Shown piece after piece: positions 12,904 through 27,900 of a stretch of DNA of 64,000 nucleotides; position 1 is the first letter of the stretch, and the number at the start of each line of letters is the position of its first letter. The notes beneath the pieces are model-generated. The model ran no database searches and was not told the DNA's origin. It saw only the letters and a program-made list of their open reading frames with translations. The position numbers were made by a program, and so were the translations under genes. The DNA is from Ophioderma brevispina. Lineage: Eukaryota > Echinodermata > Ophiuroidea > Amphilepidida > Ophiodermatidae. The stretch covers positions 21,971-85,970 of the forward strand of contig JAMKCH010001606.1 of assembly GCA_023653785.1 (NCBI GenBank), read 5' to 3'.

Positions 12904-15900
12904 CTGCAGGTATGGCAAGATTGGATTGGATAACTTGATTGCACACCTTTTCGCTTGTGAAAAGTACTCGCGAGGGCTAAGGCCCTGTAACAATGGTGAA
13001 AATGGATTTCATCAATGCAGGATTGAGTATATTAATTTTGAGAGAAACTTTTCAAACTTTATTTGAAATTACTTTAATTTTGGCTTTGCACAAGATTGGG
13101 AATTTTAATTTCATTAGTTTGTAATTATATTATGTCAAACTTACTCTATTTACTAGGCAATTTACCAACATTACCCATTACAAGAATAGAAGTCATGATT
13201 AAACTATATTTATTTATGGAATACAGCAATAAATAAGGTTTTAATATCAGGTTTACATCCTCGGTTAAATTGCAAAAACAAGCAGGCGCATGCATGCACA
13301 CATGCACAAAATTTACTTTTTTCAGTTTCTTACAAGACAAACTTTATTTTTTTATTTAGCCTTATATAGCCACATATCTGCAGACTGTTAAGCATAAATT
13401 TTACAACAAAATTCTAACCATACGTCAATTTCACGAAAGAAAACACCTACTTTGACTTTCTATATTGCACATCATGTGAGGAACGTCCTTCATCCGTCCT
13501 CCTGAGCCCCTCAGCTGAATTGGATTTGCCTATAGGGGGTACCGGTGGTGGTCTTGTGTCCCTCCTTTCTATGTTCCCACCAAAACCCTCACCATCTGCT
13601 TGCCTTCCAAGTCCTGCCAAAAGGGCATTTCTTGAGCTACCAGAATGAGGTCTATGTGAAGACGAAACACTGTGATGTTCTCTAGCTGAATGGTTGCTAT
13701 GGTGATGGTTACTATGGTGATGTTTTCTATGTGAGTCCAGGGTATAGTGCTCATGTGGGGATTGGCGATCGCCATCATGTTTCACATGAGGTGATATAGG
13801 GGGAGTTCTCCAAGCCTTAGATGGGTTAGCTGGTGGGGTTGGTGTTACCTTAGACAACTGGCCATCCTGAAATTGTGATGTAGGAAAAAAAATAGAGTGA
13901 TTTCAAGAGTATCATACATGCAGGGTAGAACTTTAAGAAAAGTTAATCAGAAACCATTAAAAAAATATATATCTTATTAGGAGAGGTAAAAGAAATTGGA
14001 ATACAAAATGGCTTTTTCTGCAAAATGACAAATATGCAGATACGACTTTGTTGCATTCACATGGTAATTTAAACACTGATCTTTGTGCGACTATAGCCAC
14101 ATGGAGGGCCCAAATGGGTTTACTTCAATATAACAATGGCATCTTTTTAGTGACTCATGTAATATCACTAATTTTCCAAGACAAAAGGCCAAATAAGAAT
14201 ACAAGTTTAACAGTAATACTCACTTTTTTTCCACAAATTAAAAAAACCAAACTAAATCTCTTTTGAGAACCTGGGTTTCAATTTCAGGCATCCTATGGTG
14301 TGAACAGGGATCACATGAATGGTTAACAAGTGCAGTACCATATCCAAGTATTAATGTTTAACATGTCCAAATTTTAAAATGAAGGTAGATCTTCTTTATA
14401 GTTCTACCAGGGTAGCCAGATACTCTCTTCATCAGAATTCTTTAGAAACCCAAATGGGGTGACAATTTAGCCACTGACAGCCCAGCCCAGGGACAGGTAG
14501 TATGGTTACCAGGATACCAGTAGCAGGCCCTCAGAAAAGGCAACATCTACGAGTTAACCAACCTGAGATTAGCAGCTGTTTTCTGCCCACCAGCTCCAAA
14601 AGTTATTGAAGTGAGTTGTAATCTCGATCTTTCCAAAGAGATGCTGTAATGTTCATCTCTGTTTTGAGCACTCGCAGTTGGTTAAATGTACCTTGTAACT
14701 GAAACAAATGAATAGGTTAAAGAAATTAATACTGACTTGAAACTTTGCATTGAATTATATCACATTTTTTATGTTTTGCAAACCAAAGCCAGACTGACTT
14801 ACTGAATTCATGTTACCACTGTGCTGTAGTATGTGGTATTTCTCAGGTTTAACCCACAAATCCCATAATGCATTGCATTGTGCCAATACTGTACTTACAA
14901 CATGTCAGTACTTAGGGATTAAAAAGTGTTCAGAGTGATGGATTTGGGGCTCGCATGACATTAACGATGGTGAATTCCCAGACAAACGGGTGCATTGTGG
15001 GATGGACTCAAAAAATCCTCTGTTATCATTATCTACAAGATTACAAGTGACATTTGATTTTCTCTAGCATACCGTATAATTGTAATGTAATTTAAAGAGA
15101 CTTTGCTAACCCACACTTCATTGACAGACTTGCCTAACAATGTTAGATTTTGTATCTTATGAACTCTTGCCTTAAGTACAATGTATATACATTCATCTTA
15201 CATAAAGATTGATCAACTGAAATTTTGGGAAACCTAGTTCTGGAGACACCTTTTTTTCTTTTAATTAAAGCATATAAAACCAACAAGAGTTGCTAAGATT
15301 ACAAAATGCACTTTTTTAAAGTTACAGGGCTTTATATTTAATGGAAACCAAGAAAGAACCTTACGAAACATTGCTAGTAAGTTACCATGATATAGTCTTT
15401 ACAAAATAGGCCTAATTTATAGAACACAGATAGCTCATACTGACAATATTGAAGGCTAATAGTGATGGAGGGTATTCTTGGATATCTTAGTTTTACAATA
15501 ACATTGCAATGTCCTTCACTCTCTACAGAATTGTAAAATTTACCATAAACATTGTGATTCTTTACTTTCTCTTTTAATTTCTTGAGTTCATCAGACACTA
15601 AGATGTTCACACAAAAGGGCTTCTGTACTACCTGTAACATTAACAGTTAGAACAAACAATGGTAGGTATGGCTTAAAGGCACTGCATTGACTAAACCAGT
15701 AAAATCTAAAAAATCATTTCAAATCAGTTTTGCAGGTATGTAAACAGTACAGTGTATCATAACATAGACTGCAAATGATAAGACCAGAAGCCACCTACCT
15801 AATAAGGGACAAAATCGGATATACTTGTCATTACTGTCCGTACGGAAACTTCTACAACACGTAATTGAATGGAGTTTCAGATCTGTGCACACAAGCCGTG

Positions 15901-18900
15901 CTTCCTTTTCTGGCAATTCTTCAGTTGGAAAAAGTAACTTAGGGAATTCTTCAGACTTATAATTCACGTTTAAGGTATTCCTGCCAAATTCAAATATTTT
16001 TGACCTTCCAGGAATCACTGATAGATGTTTTAAACTATGATGCAAAGCAAACAAAGGAGGAACATGATAAATTTAAAATCCTTTAATTCTGGGCAGATTT
16101 CAAGAATCCAATGAATTTACTTTCTGTTCTCCTCTATATCCTGTCTTAGTCTTTGTTCCATCTCATCCTGCGGCATTAGGATCATCTTGGACCAATCATA
16201 TCAAGCGTAATCTCCTGTGTTCATTGACTCTTTGATTTTATCTGCAGGAAAATAAGTACATATCAAATTCCTATTTGAAAACAAAAACTACAGCAAATGG
16301 TGCCTACATTTGCTATCTCAAATATACAAATTTTTTCATCATATCAAATAGAGTATAAGATAAAGAAGAGGAACAATCCAAAGAAAGTGTGATAATTTGT
16401 GCAATGTGGGAAACCCTACCAAGATTTAGTAAGCGGGTGCATTTGGTATTACAGAACTTCAGAATTCAACAAGCTACTGTAATTCTGCTACCACCACTGA
16501 CATTGTGAGGGCAGCGCATACAAGATCACAAGAAAATTGAAGGAAAAATATATCCCTGACACAACTTACACAAACCATTCAAGTGTGTGTCCGCTAGACC
16601 CTATGAAAATAGTCATCCGCACTGATGCCAAGGAACCGGCCTATTTCTTCTATTCATCGAAACAGCACTACTTGGTACACACATCTGTACGGATGATTCA
16701 ACAAGTTGTGCTCGATGATTACTTATGAGATGCTGCCCTCAAGAGTTAAGTATAGGTGTGGATTGCCACAGAAAATGCGATGATGACGATGAAGACGCGA
16801 TATTACCTATGTATAAAGTTGGAGTTAACTAATTTGAAATTATTTGGAGAAGAAAAATTTATAATTCTGGATTTTTAAAATTAAATTTTTTGAATGCAAT
16901 TACCTTTGACCCCGCATGAGTAAATGAGGCATGTCAGGCTAGATAAACATTGAATTTGAAGTCAGTATTCTTTAATAGTAGGATAGAATTTTGTGTACCT
17001 ATATCAATTCATACCATATTCCAAAGTGTTTTGACGAATCTGATTTGCTCATGTGGGTCAAATGTAAAGGTGCAACGAGAGATTGTGAGCACCCACATCT
17101 TGTGTCTCAATAGTAATTTCCAATTAGATTAGACACTCCCAATAAGATTCTTACCTGGATTTGCTACAGAAATTATTAAAAATGAGAAGAAAAAAAAAGT
17201 GATTTGATTGCTTGTTATTTCAATAAAAATAGGCTGAGTTTCATATTGCCTCCAAACGAAATTAGAAATTTCTTTTTTACCAAAGAGAAATCATTCTCAG
17301 CTTAATCTTTCAGATGGGGATATTTGATGGAAAGCTTTACATCAGGGCAAAATCAGTTACTCTATATTTTTTAGGGAAAACCTGCTGAGATGTGAAATTC
17401 TCTTTGCACCTTAACTGATTGCTTCACATTTAAAATGAAAATACTTAATGGTAGCTGCGTCCACTTTATTATTTTTTTGTTGCTCTCATGGACATGTTGT
17501 CCTAGGAAATTTGGCTTCACCAATAGCGTTGCTCTTTAACAACTGCTTGTTATCATCTATGGTATAGCATTGTGTGGGATAGTCTTACAAATATATCAAA
17601 GGCCTCCTGCCTACCCACAGACATTCACTGTCAAAGTATTATTGCAAACAATCTACATAGTCTATTAATTCAATGCCACTAACATATCACATACTGTAAC
17701 CTCTGTTGAAGAACCCCCCACCCCCCCCCCAACACGAATATGATTCCAAAAATGATTTCACAAATCTTAATACATACAAGTAGATACAAGGCGGTTCTCG
17801 AACCACACAAGTCTCGCCTGCTTTCGCGTAACGTAAGACAAAAGCAGCACACCAGAGTTCAACTGTGCGAGTCCGGGTTTTTGTCCCAAAAGTTGTGCAG
17901 CAGATAAAATCCAATTTCTTAAACTAGTTTTTACTTCCCAATATTCATTTGACCACCACCCTAGGGGTCACCACATTTTCCATGTGGAGATATTAATCTT
18001 GAAGTGAAATCCCCCCCCCCAGAGAGATCAGAGATGTTTCGGAGTTAGCACCCCTGGTATTCTGTTACTCTTGCTATTTCAGTTGACACCACCCCAGGGG
18101 TCACAACCATTTTCCATTTTGGAGATATAATCATGAGAAGTAGCAACAAAAGCATAATAAGATGTTTAGAGTAGCACCCCCGGGCTTTTGCTTTGATAGT
18201 ATTCTATACCTCTCCATCTTTCATTTGACACCACCTAGGGGTTTAAACAACATGTTCCGTTGTGGAGATAGTAATCTTGAAAAGTCCCCCCCACGAGCAC
18301 TCGTAAGAGCAGTTAGGGAGTTGCACCCCCGGGTTTGCATTTATAGTATTCTATACTTCCCATTCTTTGATTACCACCTAGAGGTCAACAAACCATCTTC
18401 CGTGTGGAGAAATTAATCGTGTGAAATGTCCCCAACATATCATAACCAAGAGATTGTTAGAGTAGTAGCACCCCCGGGGTTTGCATTTATAGTTATTCTT
18501 TATTTCGGCCTCTTTCATCTGTCACACCCCAGGGGTCACAACCATTTCCATTGTGGAGGATTATGTTAATCATTGAAAAGGCATGCAAAAAAAATACCTT
18601 AAATTCATAAATTTAGTAAAAATATGGAATTATTCATTTGGCCAAAACACCTATGTTTGACACAAGGCAGTTCTCGAACCACAAGTCCGGCCTGCCTTTC
18701 GCGCTTAACTGTTAAGACAAAAAGCAGCACACCAGAGTTCAACTGTGCGAGTCCAGGCGGTTGTCCCCAAAAAAGTTGTGAACCAGATATAAACTCCAAT
18801 TCTTAACTAGTTTTACTTCCACTATTTATTTGACATCACCCTAGGGGTCACAACCTTTCCCATTGTGGAGCTATTCACTCTTTTGCAAGTTGAAGAAACC

Positions 18901-21900
18901 CCCCCACGAGCAATAAAGCTCAGAGGGGTTTAGGAGTAGTTAGCACCCCTGGTTGGCAATTATAGTATCTTACTTCCTGCTCTTCATTTGACACCACCCC
19001 AGGGGTCACAACATTTTCCATTGTGGAGATATTAATCATGAGAAGTACCTCAACAAGGAGCATAACTAAGATGTTAGAGTTAGCACCCCGGGTTTGCTTT
19101 TTGATAGTTTCATACCTTTCACTCTTTCATTTGACAACCCTAGGGTCACAAAACATTTTCCATTGTGGGAGATATTAATCTTGAAAAGAAAAGTCCCCCA
19201 CATGAGCACCACAAGTAAGAGATGTTTAGGAGGAGTAGCACCCCCGGGTTTGCATTTATGTATTCTTCTATACTTCTCACTCTTTCATTTGATAACCATA
19301 GAGGTCACAACATCTTCCGTTTGGGAGAATTATCGAATATCCCCAACATAATCATAACAAGGATGGTGGTTAGGAGTAGCACCCCGGGTTGCATTATAGT
19401 ATGCTTTAGTTTCATGCTTTTCATTGGACACCACCCAAGGGCCACAACCTTTTCCATTGTAGAGATAATTAATCATGAAAAGTCACGCAAAAATCCCTTA
19501 AAATTCCACTAAATTTAGTAAAATATGAAAATTTATGCAACTTGGGGCAACACTATTTTGAAAAAAACTATTGACCACATTTTAAATTTGAGTCGGCCTA
19601 CGGGGTCAGAAAGTGGTTTTGTGAAATGCACAATGTGCGTTATTTTCACATTTTACCAAAAAAGAATGATCAAATGGCTGAACCAAAAAAGATGACCAGA
19701 AGTAGAAAAACCAAATCTCCAATGAAAAACCTATGGGCATGATCTAGCTATATATATTGATTTTTGTTAATACCTTTGTTGTGGTCGTGTACTCTCCCCC
19801 CTTTTGATAAGTCCTTCTTGTTTTGTACACAGTTTTGACACCACCAATCACACACAGCACATATACTGCCAATAAAAAACACATTGCTGAACCTAATTAT
19901 TGTAGGGAAACAAACTCCAGAATCAAATTCTTTTCTGAAGGTTTGAGTATTTCACACTGACTATTGACAACCCTGAGAAAATTTAGTTGAAATGGACCAA
20001 GGGAATTTGCATTAGTTGCAATTTTAAAATAATCAAAGAAAGAATGCCACTTTCTTTTTAAGTGCCCACAGGGCATTTTGGACCACAATTATTATTACAC
20101 AAAAAGATGTACCATATATTAGTCTCTGTAGCGAAGGAATTTTGCATTATCCAATATACCATTTATGCGATACAGCAATTACGCATATTTAATTAGATCA
20201 AGTCATTCAAACAATGCCCCTTAATTGATCCACTTGCACTTTGACCGCATTTATGATTCACACAAAGATTGTAAAACGGCAAGAAGGTCTCAGTAGCGAA
20301 GGAATTTTGCATATCCAATGTACATTTCAGTGACTACAGCAATTATGCATATTTAAATAGATCAATTGTATCAAACAAAATGCCCCTTTAATGGCCCACA
20401 TATGCCACTTGACCCAATTATGATTTTCACCCAAAAGATGCATGGCCAGGTATTCTTTCATGCAGCGAAGGAATTTTGCCTTATCCGATGTAAGGTTTCA
20501 GAGATCAGTTAATTATGCATATTTAATAGCCATTTGCATACCAAGCCGCTTGTATCACACACACGCTCAAATTGGAAAAAAAAGACGCGCACCATGATAG
20601 GCTTTAATGCGTGAAGGAATTTTCCGTATTCCCAATGTTACCGTTCAAAATTTATAGCAATTACGCTGTTTTTTGCATATTACTAGCTCATTTCATACTT
20701 AATTTGCCCGAAATACTGCCCCGAATTCTAATCATTCGAGAACTCTCCAGCCGCTCCCTTCCCCAGTTACATCAATCATACGCCTTCTTAGAACTCCAGA
20801 AAATTGTACACAAGCCTGCGGGGGAAAATTTCGTAATTATGCAATTAGCTTACTTAATTAGCATATTTACGCTCAAAATCAATCAGGTCAAGAACTCGTG
20901 GACACGCTTCTTACCACCAAGTTACAACATACGCCTTAGGAACTCCAGATAAATCGTGGACACAAGCCCGAAAACACGGACGTCAGGCAGACAGAAAGCA
21001 TGACAGACAGACAGGACAGAAAGAAGGCGGAAGGAACGACGGACGGACCGGACAGACAGACAGGACAGAAGACCAGAAAAGTGATTATAAGTCTCTGCCG
21101 AACAAACGTTCAGGCGAGACAAAAACTTCATGTGACCCACATTTTAAATTTGGCTTTAAGTTATAATATGACCAAATTAGATACATAATTCCATATTTGC
21201 TTTTATAAAATCTTGCAGGTTAAGAAAACATCTTTTCCTCAACCACAATGTTACTTTCATTAATAAACTGCAGTTTTTTTTGTTTCCTCCATTATGACAT
21301 TCCAAAACACAGGTCTAGAATTACTTTAAGAAAATGGCAGCCGGAATAAACATGGCCAACCTCAACTTCATAAGCTTCATTATTAAAAGTTGTGAGGGTG
21401 AATGTCAACTAATAAACATTTTTGACTGATCTGATATTGACTAGGGGGTTGATTGAAAGGTTATAACAATCTTCTGTATTCCTTCAGCCGATATTATGTG
21501 ACGAGGCTTCAACGGGAGGGGTCTCGTCTTGTGCACTTGACCTTAGAATGTATGCTATAATAATTGTGACCTCTCATGTGACCTCTCATGTGCCTTATGG
21601 ACTTCTTCTGATTGGCGGCCGTGTTCTTGAAGAAGAACTATGCACAGGTCGAGCCATTGAGTCAGATGTCATCATGTGATGTACTCCTCTGTATACGATG
21701 GTTTGAATCCTCTAGTTGATTTATTATTGCATCCTGGCTCTCTTCTTTTCTTTTTTAAGATATTGACTAAAAATATCTGAAGATTTATGATTAGGAAATT
21801 GTGACTGAAGAGAGCCTACAGTAGTAACTACATGTGAGGGGGGGGGGCGGCCCCGGCCGCCGCGGGTTCTGGGCCGGAGGGGGGTGCTTAAGGGATCCGC

Positions 21901-24900
21901 CCGAGGGAGCGTGGGAGGACGCGGGACGCGGAGGGTGGGGGCCGAGGGCGACGGCAGGGACCGGGGAGGGACGGGAGGGAGGGAGAGGGATTGGGCCATG
22001 GGAAGGGAGGGAGGGACCCCCCCGGAGGGAGTGGGAGGGACCGGGATTGGGACGGGAGGGAGGGAGGGAGGGAGGGAGGGGAGGGAGGGGCAGGGGAGGG
22101 AGGGAGGAGAGCGAGGGACGGAGAGGGAGGGAACTGGGGAGGGACCAGGGAATGGGGGAGGGAGGAGGCAGAGGACTGGGAGTGGGGGACGGGGAGGGGA
22201 GGGAGGGCGGGAGGGGAGGAGGGAGGGAGGGAGGGAGGGAGGGAGGGGGGAGGGAGGGAGGGAGGAGGGAGGGGTGGGTGGGTGGGTGGATGGATGGGTG
22301 GAGGCGATGGAGGGATGGTGGTGGATTAATTAATTATGAATTAAAAAACAAGCATAAGAAACTCTTAACATAACCACACTAAAAATCTCAAACGACACTA
22401 TTCCTGCAATCTCACACATAGATATGGCCTTTAAGAACTCTTGCACAATTCCTATCCAACCGCCTATCTTATCACTCTAGAACTTACATGGACGCGCGCA
22501 ATAGGAAAAACAACAAGATGATTTTGAAAAAAAAGATACTGATTTCATTGTCCCTCTGATGTAGTAAGCCCTTTAGACTTTTGACTTCTGCATCGTAGCT
22601 GGAGTTGGTGTTTTTTTTTTGCTTTTCAGGAACAACTCTTTCTATCATCCCTATCTTGCTGGCGCGTTCAGAATAACTGCTTTCACTTCTTTGAATGGGG
22701 ACTTGTTAGCACATCCTCTGTTAAATTCAAATTAATTAAATGTACAAGTGGTAAATAAAGTATTTGTGTCCAGGACCCAGCAAACCAAAAACCTGTTTAG
22801 GGTTTGTTTATTTAACTACTAATCATTTTTTGCAGAGAGTTTGAATTGAGTTTGAAAGGTAGTGTTCTTAAGGAACTTTGGGTAAACAAATTAGGGGTTC
22901 ATTCAGGGATTTTCATGAGGAAAAGCGTGGTTGTGGGACGATTGATGGAAGGAGAAGTGGTGGATGAAGACAAGCGACACAAAGACGGCATGAAAAAGAG
23001 GGGCCAAAACCCAAGAGTGTTTTACTCATGAAAAATCATTGAAGTGAAAACCGTTCAACACCATTATGCTTGCATTTTTGTACTTAATCTCCCAAAATTC
23101 AGCGCACCAGTCACTTCTTTTTGTCACTGTTTTCGTTCTTTCACACTTGACGGAAAAACAGCCACGATCGATGTTATCAAATGGGACGTTCCATTACAGA
23201 ATAGGTGTGTGCTTCGAATGGCACTAAACATGCAAAATATTTGAAGATGTTTGGTGCTTTATGTCAACAAGATATTCTGAAAAAAAATTACTTGTTTGTG
23301 TATAGTCAAGTATATGGGGCTTAATTATTAATTTTGAGACAATAATAGCTATAATAGCCGTAGCAAGCCATGCTCATGTACACAAGTCTACATATTTCTA
23401 CATGGCTACCCCAAAAAAGTGATCAGAATCGATTACTGCGGCATTTAAACGGTCTGTTATGACCGGCTCTTCAACCAAATCACAAACGCGGAAATCTCCC
23501 AATGAGTGTGAATTGAATGTAAGTTCCAACCTCGTTACCTCCCGTTTTTGTCCATGCTTTTCAGCCTTTTGCAATAATACAATGATGAAATAAACTGTAT
23601 TTCAACATTAACAGGTAGCTGACTTTCAGATACTTGGTGAATATTCTAAAATGCGCTCATTTCTCTATCATGGCCATTAACTTGGAAGGAAGATGGGAGT
23701 GACCTGGTTGGTACCATTTCTTTATACAGGGGTGTTATTTGTCATTTGGGTCATTCCACTTTCTCAAGAAGGGAAATCATGTTTTCAGTCAAACATTGGT
23801 TTGTAAAGGTACTTAGCTCGTGGTTTAAAATGGGCTTATTTCTCTATCATGGCAATTAACTTGTCTTTGAGATGAGAATACAAATTTGACTTTGTTCCAT
23901 GGAATATCCTAAAGCACCTCGTTATTTTTCTCATATAAGCTCTACATTACGGACAGCGTCAGGATCAGTGTCTATCCTACTGTTGGATGGTTTCATGTAA
24001 TCTGGAAGATAAAAATATTTTTATAAGGTTAACAATGAGTGGTTAACACAGTTTGGTAAATAAAAAAGATATTTTGTTCATGTTAACAATACTTCAGTTT
24101 TTCATTTTCTAAATTGTTTTCAAAGTTGCATATAAAATTGAGATGAATGGTTTGATTGAAGTTGGGGGTGCGCAGGTTCTGGGAATTTGTTAGTTTGCAG
24201 AATTCTGGTGGATTGTGAGGGGTGCGGCTGCATTTCGCGCAATTTCCAAAGGAATTTGTGGGAATATCAGACTCATTTCGTTAAATTCTGATTTTTGGGC
24301 ATCTTTTCCGATTTGAAATTAAACAATCGACCTTGGATGGAAAGTACATAAGATATAAACAAAAGTTTTTTTTTTAATGTGCATTTTGTGTTTTGCTACA
24401 GCACCCTGCTTGTTTCTAGGGTCATGGAGATACCAAAGCAGCTTATTCACAAATATTTTCCGTACTGCCGATTTTCCGTGTATGTCATATTCCACATAAA
24501 ATATGGTTTCAGGAAAGTCTTGCTGTTTACCATGACACTCATTTTTTTGGTTTAAAGGTGCAAATAAAAATGAAAATGGTCTAAGTAGTCATATGTAGAC
24601 ATTAAGTACATCTGTACATTGAATTAACACTGTAGATATTTTGTACCATTTTAGAACACAACAGCCTGTTAAAACAATAACTAACAAAAAAAACTTTTAC
24701 ACAGAATCACTTTTTCTGTTTGAACAATCAATTCAAAAATTATAATGAGTCACTTCAATGCCAGTTGACCAAGGCGCCGTTGGTCAGTTTATTGTCAGAG
24801 TTTGTTCATATCCACAACTGATAGTCCAGTTCATTTTTCTCATCGCCTTTTGATGCAATGACTCTGACATTAGCCAAAGTTGAGAGGTACTTCATTGTGA

Positions 24901-27900
24901 CATGGATATTGACTTGAGAGTGTTGTATTTCAAAATGGGGGGATCTATAAGTAATAAAAGTAAAAACGTTTTGTATTATCAACTTAAAAAAATACATTCA
25001 AAGTTGGTGAAAAAGTTCTATAATTCTCCATAACATTTACCTTTTTCTAAATCTTCCTCAGATAGTGATTCTGTACTTTGTTCCACTGAGGCAAGAGCTA
25101 GTTGATCTCTTAAGCTCTTTAGAAATCTTTCTCAGCTTTAAGTCGAATAACCATCTATGGTATGAACAAAAATACTTTTCCCTTATAATTATTGTCACTA
25201 ATGAAGCTGAGCCTTAAATTATATGTATATAAATGTATTTATCTATTACACCGAGTTTATTTTGAGTTTACTGATTGAGTGAAATGAAAGGACGGGAAAT
25301 TGGCCTATAATAATACACCATAGAACTTATCGAGGGTTGACACAAACAGAAGGATGTAACTAACACTGAAAGAACTATTAACAGAATTTCTTTAATGCTG
25401 CTGTAATACTGCTTTTGAGAAATGTGATGTTTAGTATTTTCTAAGCAAATCTATTCATTACTCAAAAATGTAACTTCTCATAAAGCTCATATATGGTACT
25501 GTAAAGAACATTATATAAACTTTAGTAAACAAAGAACAATTTTTAATTATGAACAGCAGAATTAAAGAGATTCTTTAATATTTCTTTCAGTGCTGAGTTA
25601 CGTCCTTCTCTTTGTCAACCCTCGTTATGTTGTTTTTATTAGTTGTAACCTATTGAGGAATTTAACAACAGTTTTACAAATAAACGACAGATTTTTTTTT
25701 TTTGGGGGGGGATACACTGAATGGTTGACTGTCAGACCAACTGACTGATTGCCTTATTAGAATTACCACAACAGCAACTGTATTAATTTATACCATACTT
25801 TTCTTTTTCCTTACCAATTTTGGATCTATCTCTTCATTGAGTAAGGCATCATTCTTGATTAGTGCCACCCTCTGAGCAAATCTACATGTGGAAATGGATT
25901 CCTATAAAAGCAAAAAGCAACCAATTTAACGTACAGGTTAAAATAATACACAGTTGTGGATATACTGTACAGTATCTTTTTAGTAATAATGCTGCACTGC
26001 GAGTGGAATGAAGTATACATACAGTATCATAATTCTCAGGCAACATAAAAAATGTATTTTTAACATGACACCAATGTTTACAAGCACACACTCTCTTTTT
26101 TAACTCCCTTTGTCTCTCGTGGAAGCAATATGCATTAAATCAGTGGACTCTATCTAATAAAGCTGAATTTCAAAATTCAGGTGTTTCAATTGTACTCTGC
26201 CCACACTAGCTATTTGTGTATTTACCCACCATTAGACCGCAGAAGAGAATTGGGTAAAAGTTCCATATGTACCCCCCCCCCCTTTTCGCAGTTCTACATG
26301 TAACAAATTATTTTTTATATTTGGCCTTAGGGTTAAGGTGTTTATTTGTGTTAGGCCATAAATAAAAGAATTTGTTTCCTGTAGAATCTAAAAGGAGAGG
26401 TACATATGGAACTCTTTACGAGAATTGTTATATTGATTAACCCGGATGATCACAATTTTGTAGAAAAATACAACATTAACTAGGGTAGGAAAAAACACCC
26501 CAGGTTCCCTAATTTGAAAGGTGGAAGGGAAAATGACCTAATTAAATAAGTTGGTTGTTTTGTTAACTGAAAATACAAATACATTGGTCCTTGAACCGCA
26601 TGTGTTGCCTGCCGTCGCGGTTTGTAAATGATAGGCCTGATATGACCTTTGACCTTGATATGTGACCTTTGACCTCATAAACGAGAGTTTGAATGTAATC
26701 TCCATAAACCAAGTTTGGTTCCAATTGAACTTTTTTATTGAGGTCAATTTTACATTTTCAGCCTATCTTACAACTTGACCTCATATGGCCTTTGACCTTT
26801 GCATGTGGCCTTTGACTTCATCAACAAATGGAGGGATCAATTGTTGCACCTATGACTCCATTTTGGTTTAAATCCCATCAAAGTAATGTGGATATTACAG
26901 GCAAATGGTTACCTTTTACAGACATCCACAATAAAACATACATCAACAATATCAACAGAGTGGTGGACCAATGATCCCTATGTGTCCTTCCTGCCTTAAG
27001 GCAGGCGACACACACAAAAAATACAGCAAGTAACTTGCTTCACATCACCCATCCTCCCCCGTGCCAGATGGCAGTCTGAACATGACCCTCAGTACCTTTG
27101 CCTTGGGTCCCTACCTTTGACCATCCACACATGAAGGACCCCTATTGCACCTTCACCCCAAGTCTTGGTTAAATCGGACTTAAACTTTTCGAAGCAGACG
27201 CTACAAACTAAACCTAACCGCAACCTACCAAACTGGAACACACACATACATACACATTCGGACCATGCGCACCCTCGCATATCCCCTCTGCTTTTCAGCC
27301 AGGGGATAAAAAACGATTCCATATTTTAAAACAACAAAAAAGTCAACCTAATCTACCCTAAAATTTTAATCCTTTTACAATTCAAGAATATTTTTAAGTG
27401 AGAGGCCATTATTGTACATTCAACATTGTCTCTATTTTAAATCACCTTACTATCCGTGTAATTTTCAGGCCTTTACAACAAATCTGAAATTTTTTAAAAT
27501 GCTTTTATATAAAAATGGGAGTTTTTTCTTTATTAAATTTGTTTTCAGACTATCAGAAAATTCACATACCCTGTGTATTGATTGTGCTGCAAGCATGGGC
27601 TATTGTTTGTTGCTTGCCAATGTTTCACGTTAATGGCTACATAAATTCATTTTGGGACTATTCCACTTAGGTCGGTTATATCTAGTGCTACTTCCGGTTC
27701 CGGTTGTAAACTTTTAAGAAATTTACACTACACTAATGACACTACATGGACAAATTATGATTTATTGCCAATTTATGTGTATTTATGTGTGCCGGTCATG
27801 GCCGACCGCCGCCAACCGGCGTAGCTATATCCTTTTCAACTGATTGTAAAAATAATTTACAAATAACACACCTTTCCTTTGTAATTATCACATACCTAAA

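Noticed and set aside
13569..13778. Second minus-strand frame (MMAIANPHMST...)
   Set aside because: Shadow of the KIF6 tail exon in another frame; the exon frame has correct phases to both neighbours.
17687..17914. Frame containing a Gly run (CWGGGGGFF)
   Set aside because: Produced by a C homopolymer beside the satellite linker; not a gene.
21834..22373. Three long overlapping plus-strand frames rich in Gly, Arg and Glu
   Set aside because: They are direct translations of the GGGA simple repeat; all three frames stay open because the tract lacks T.
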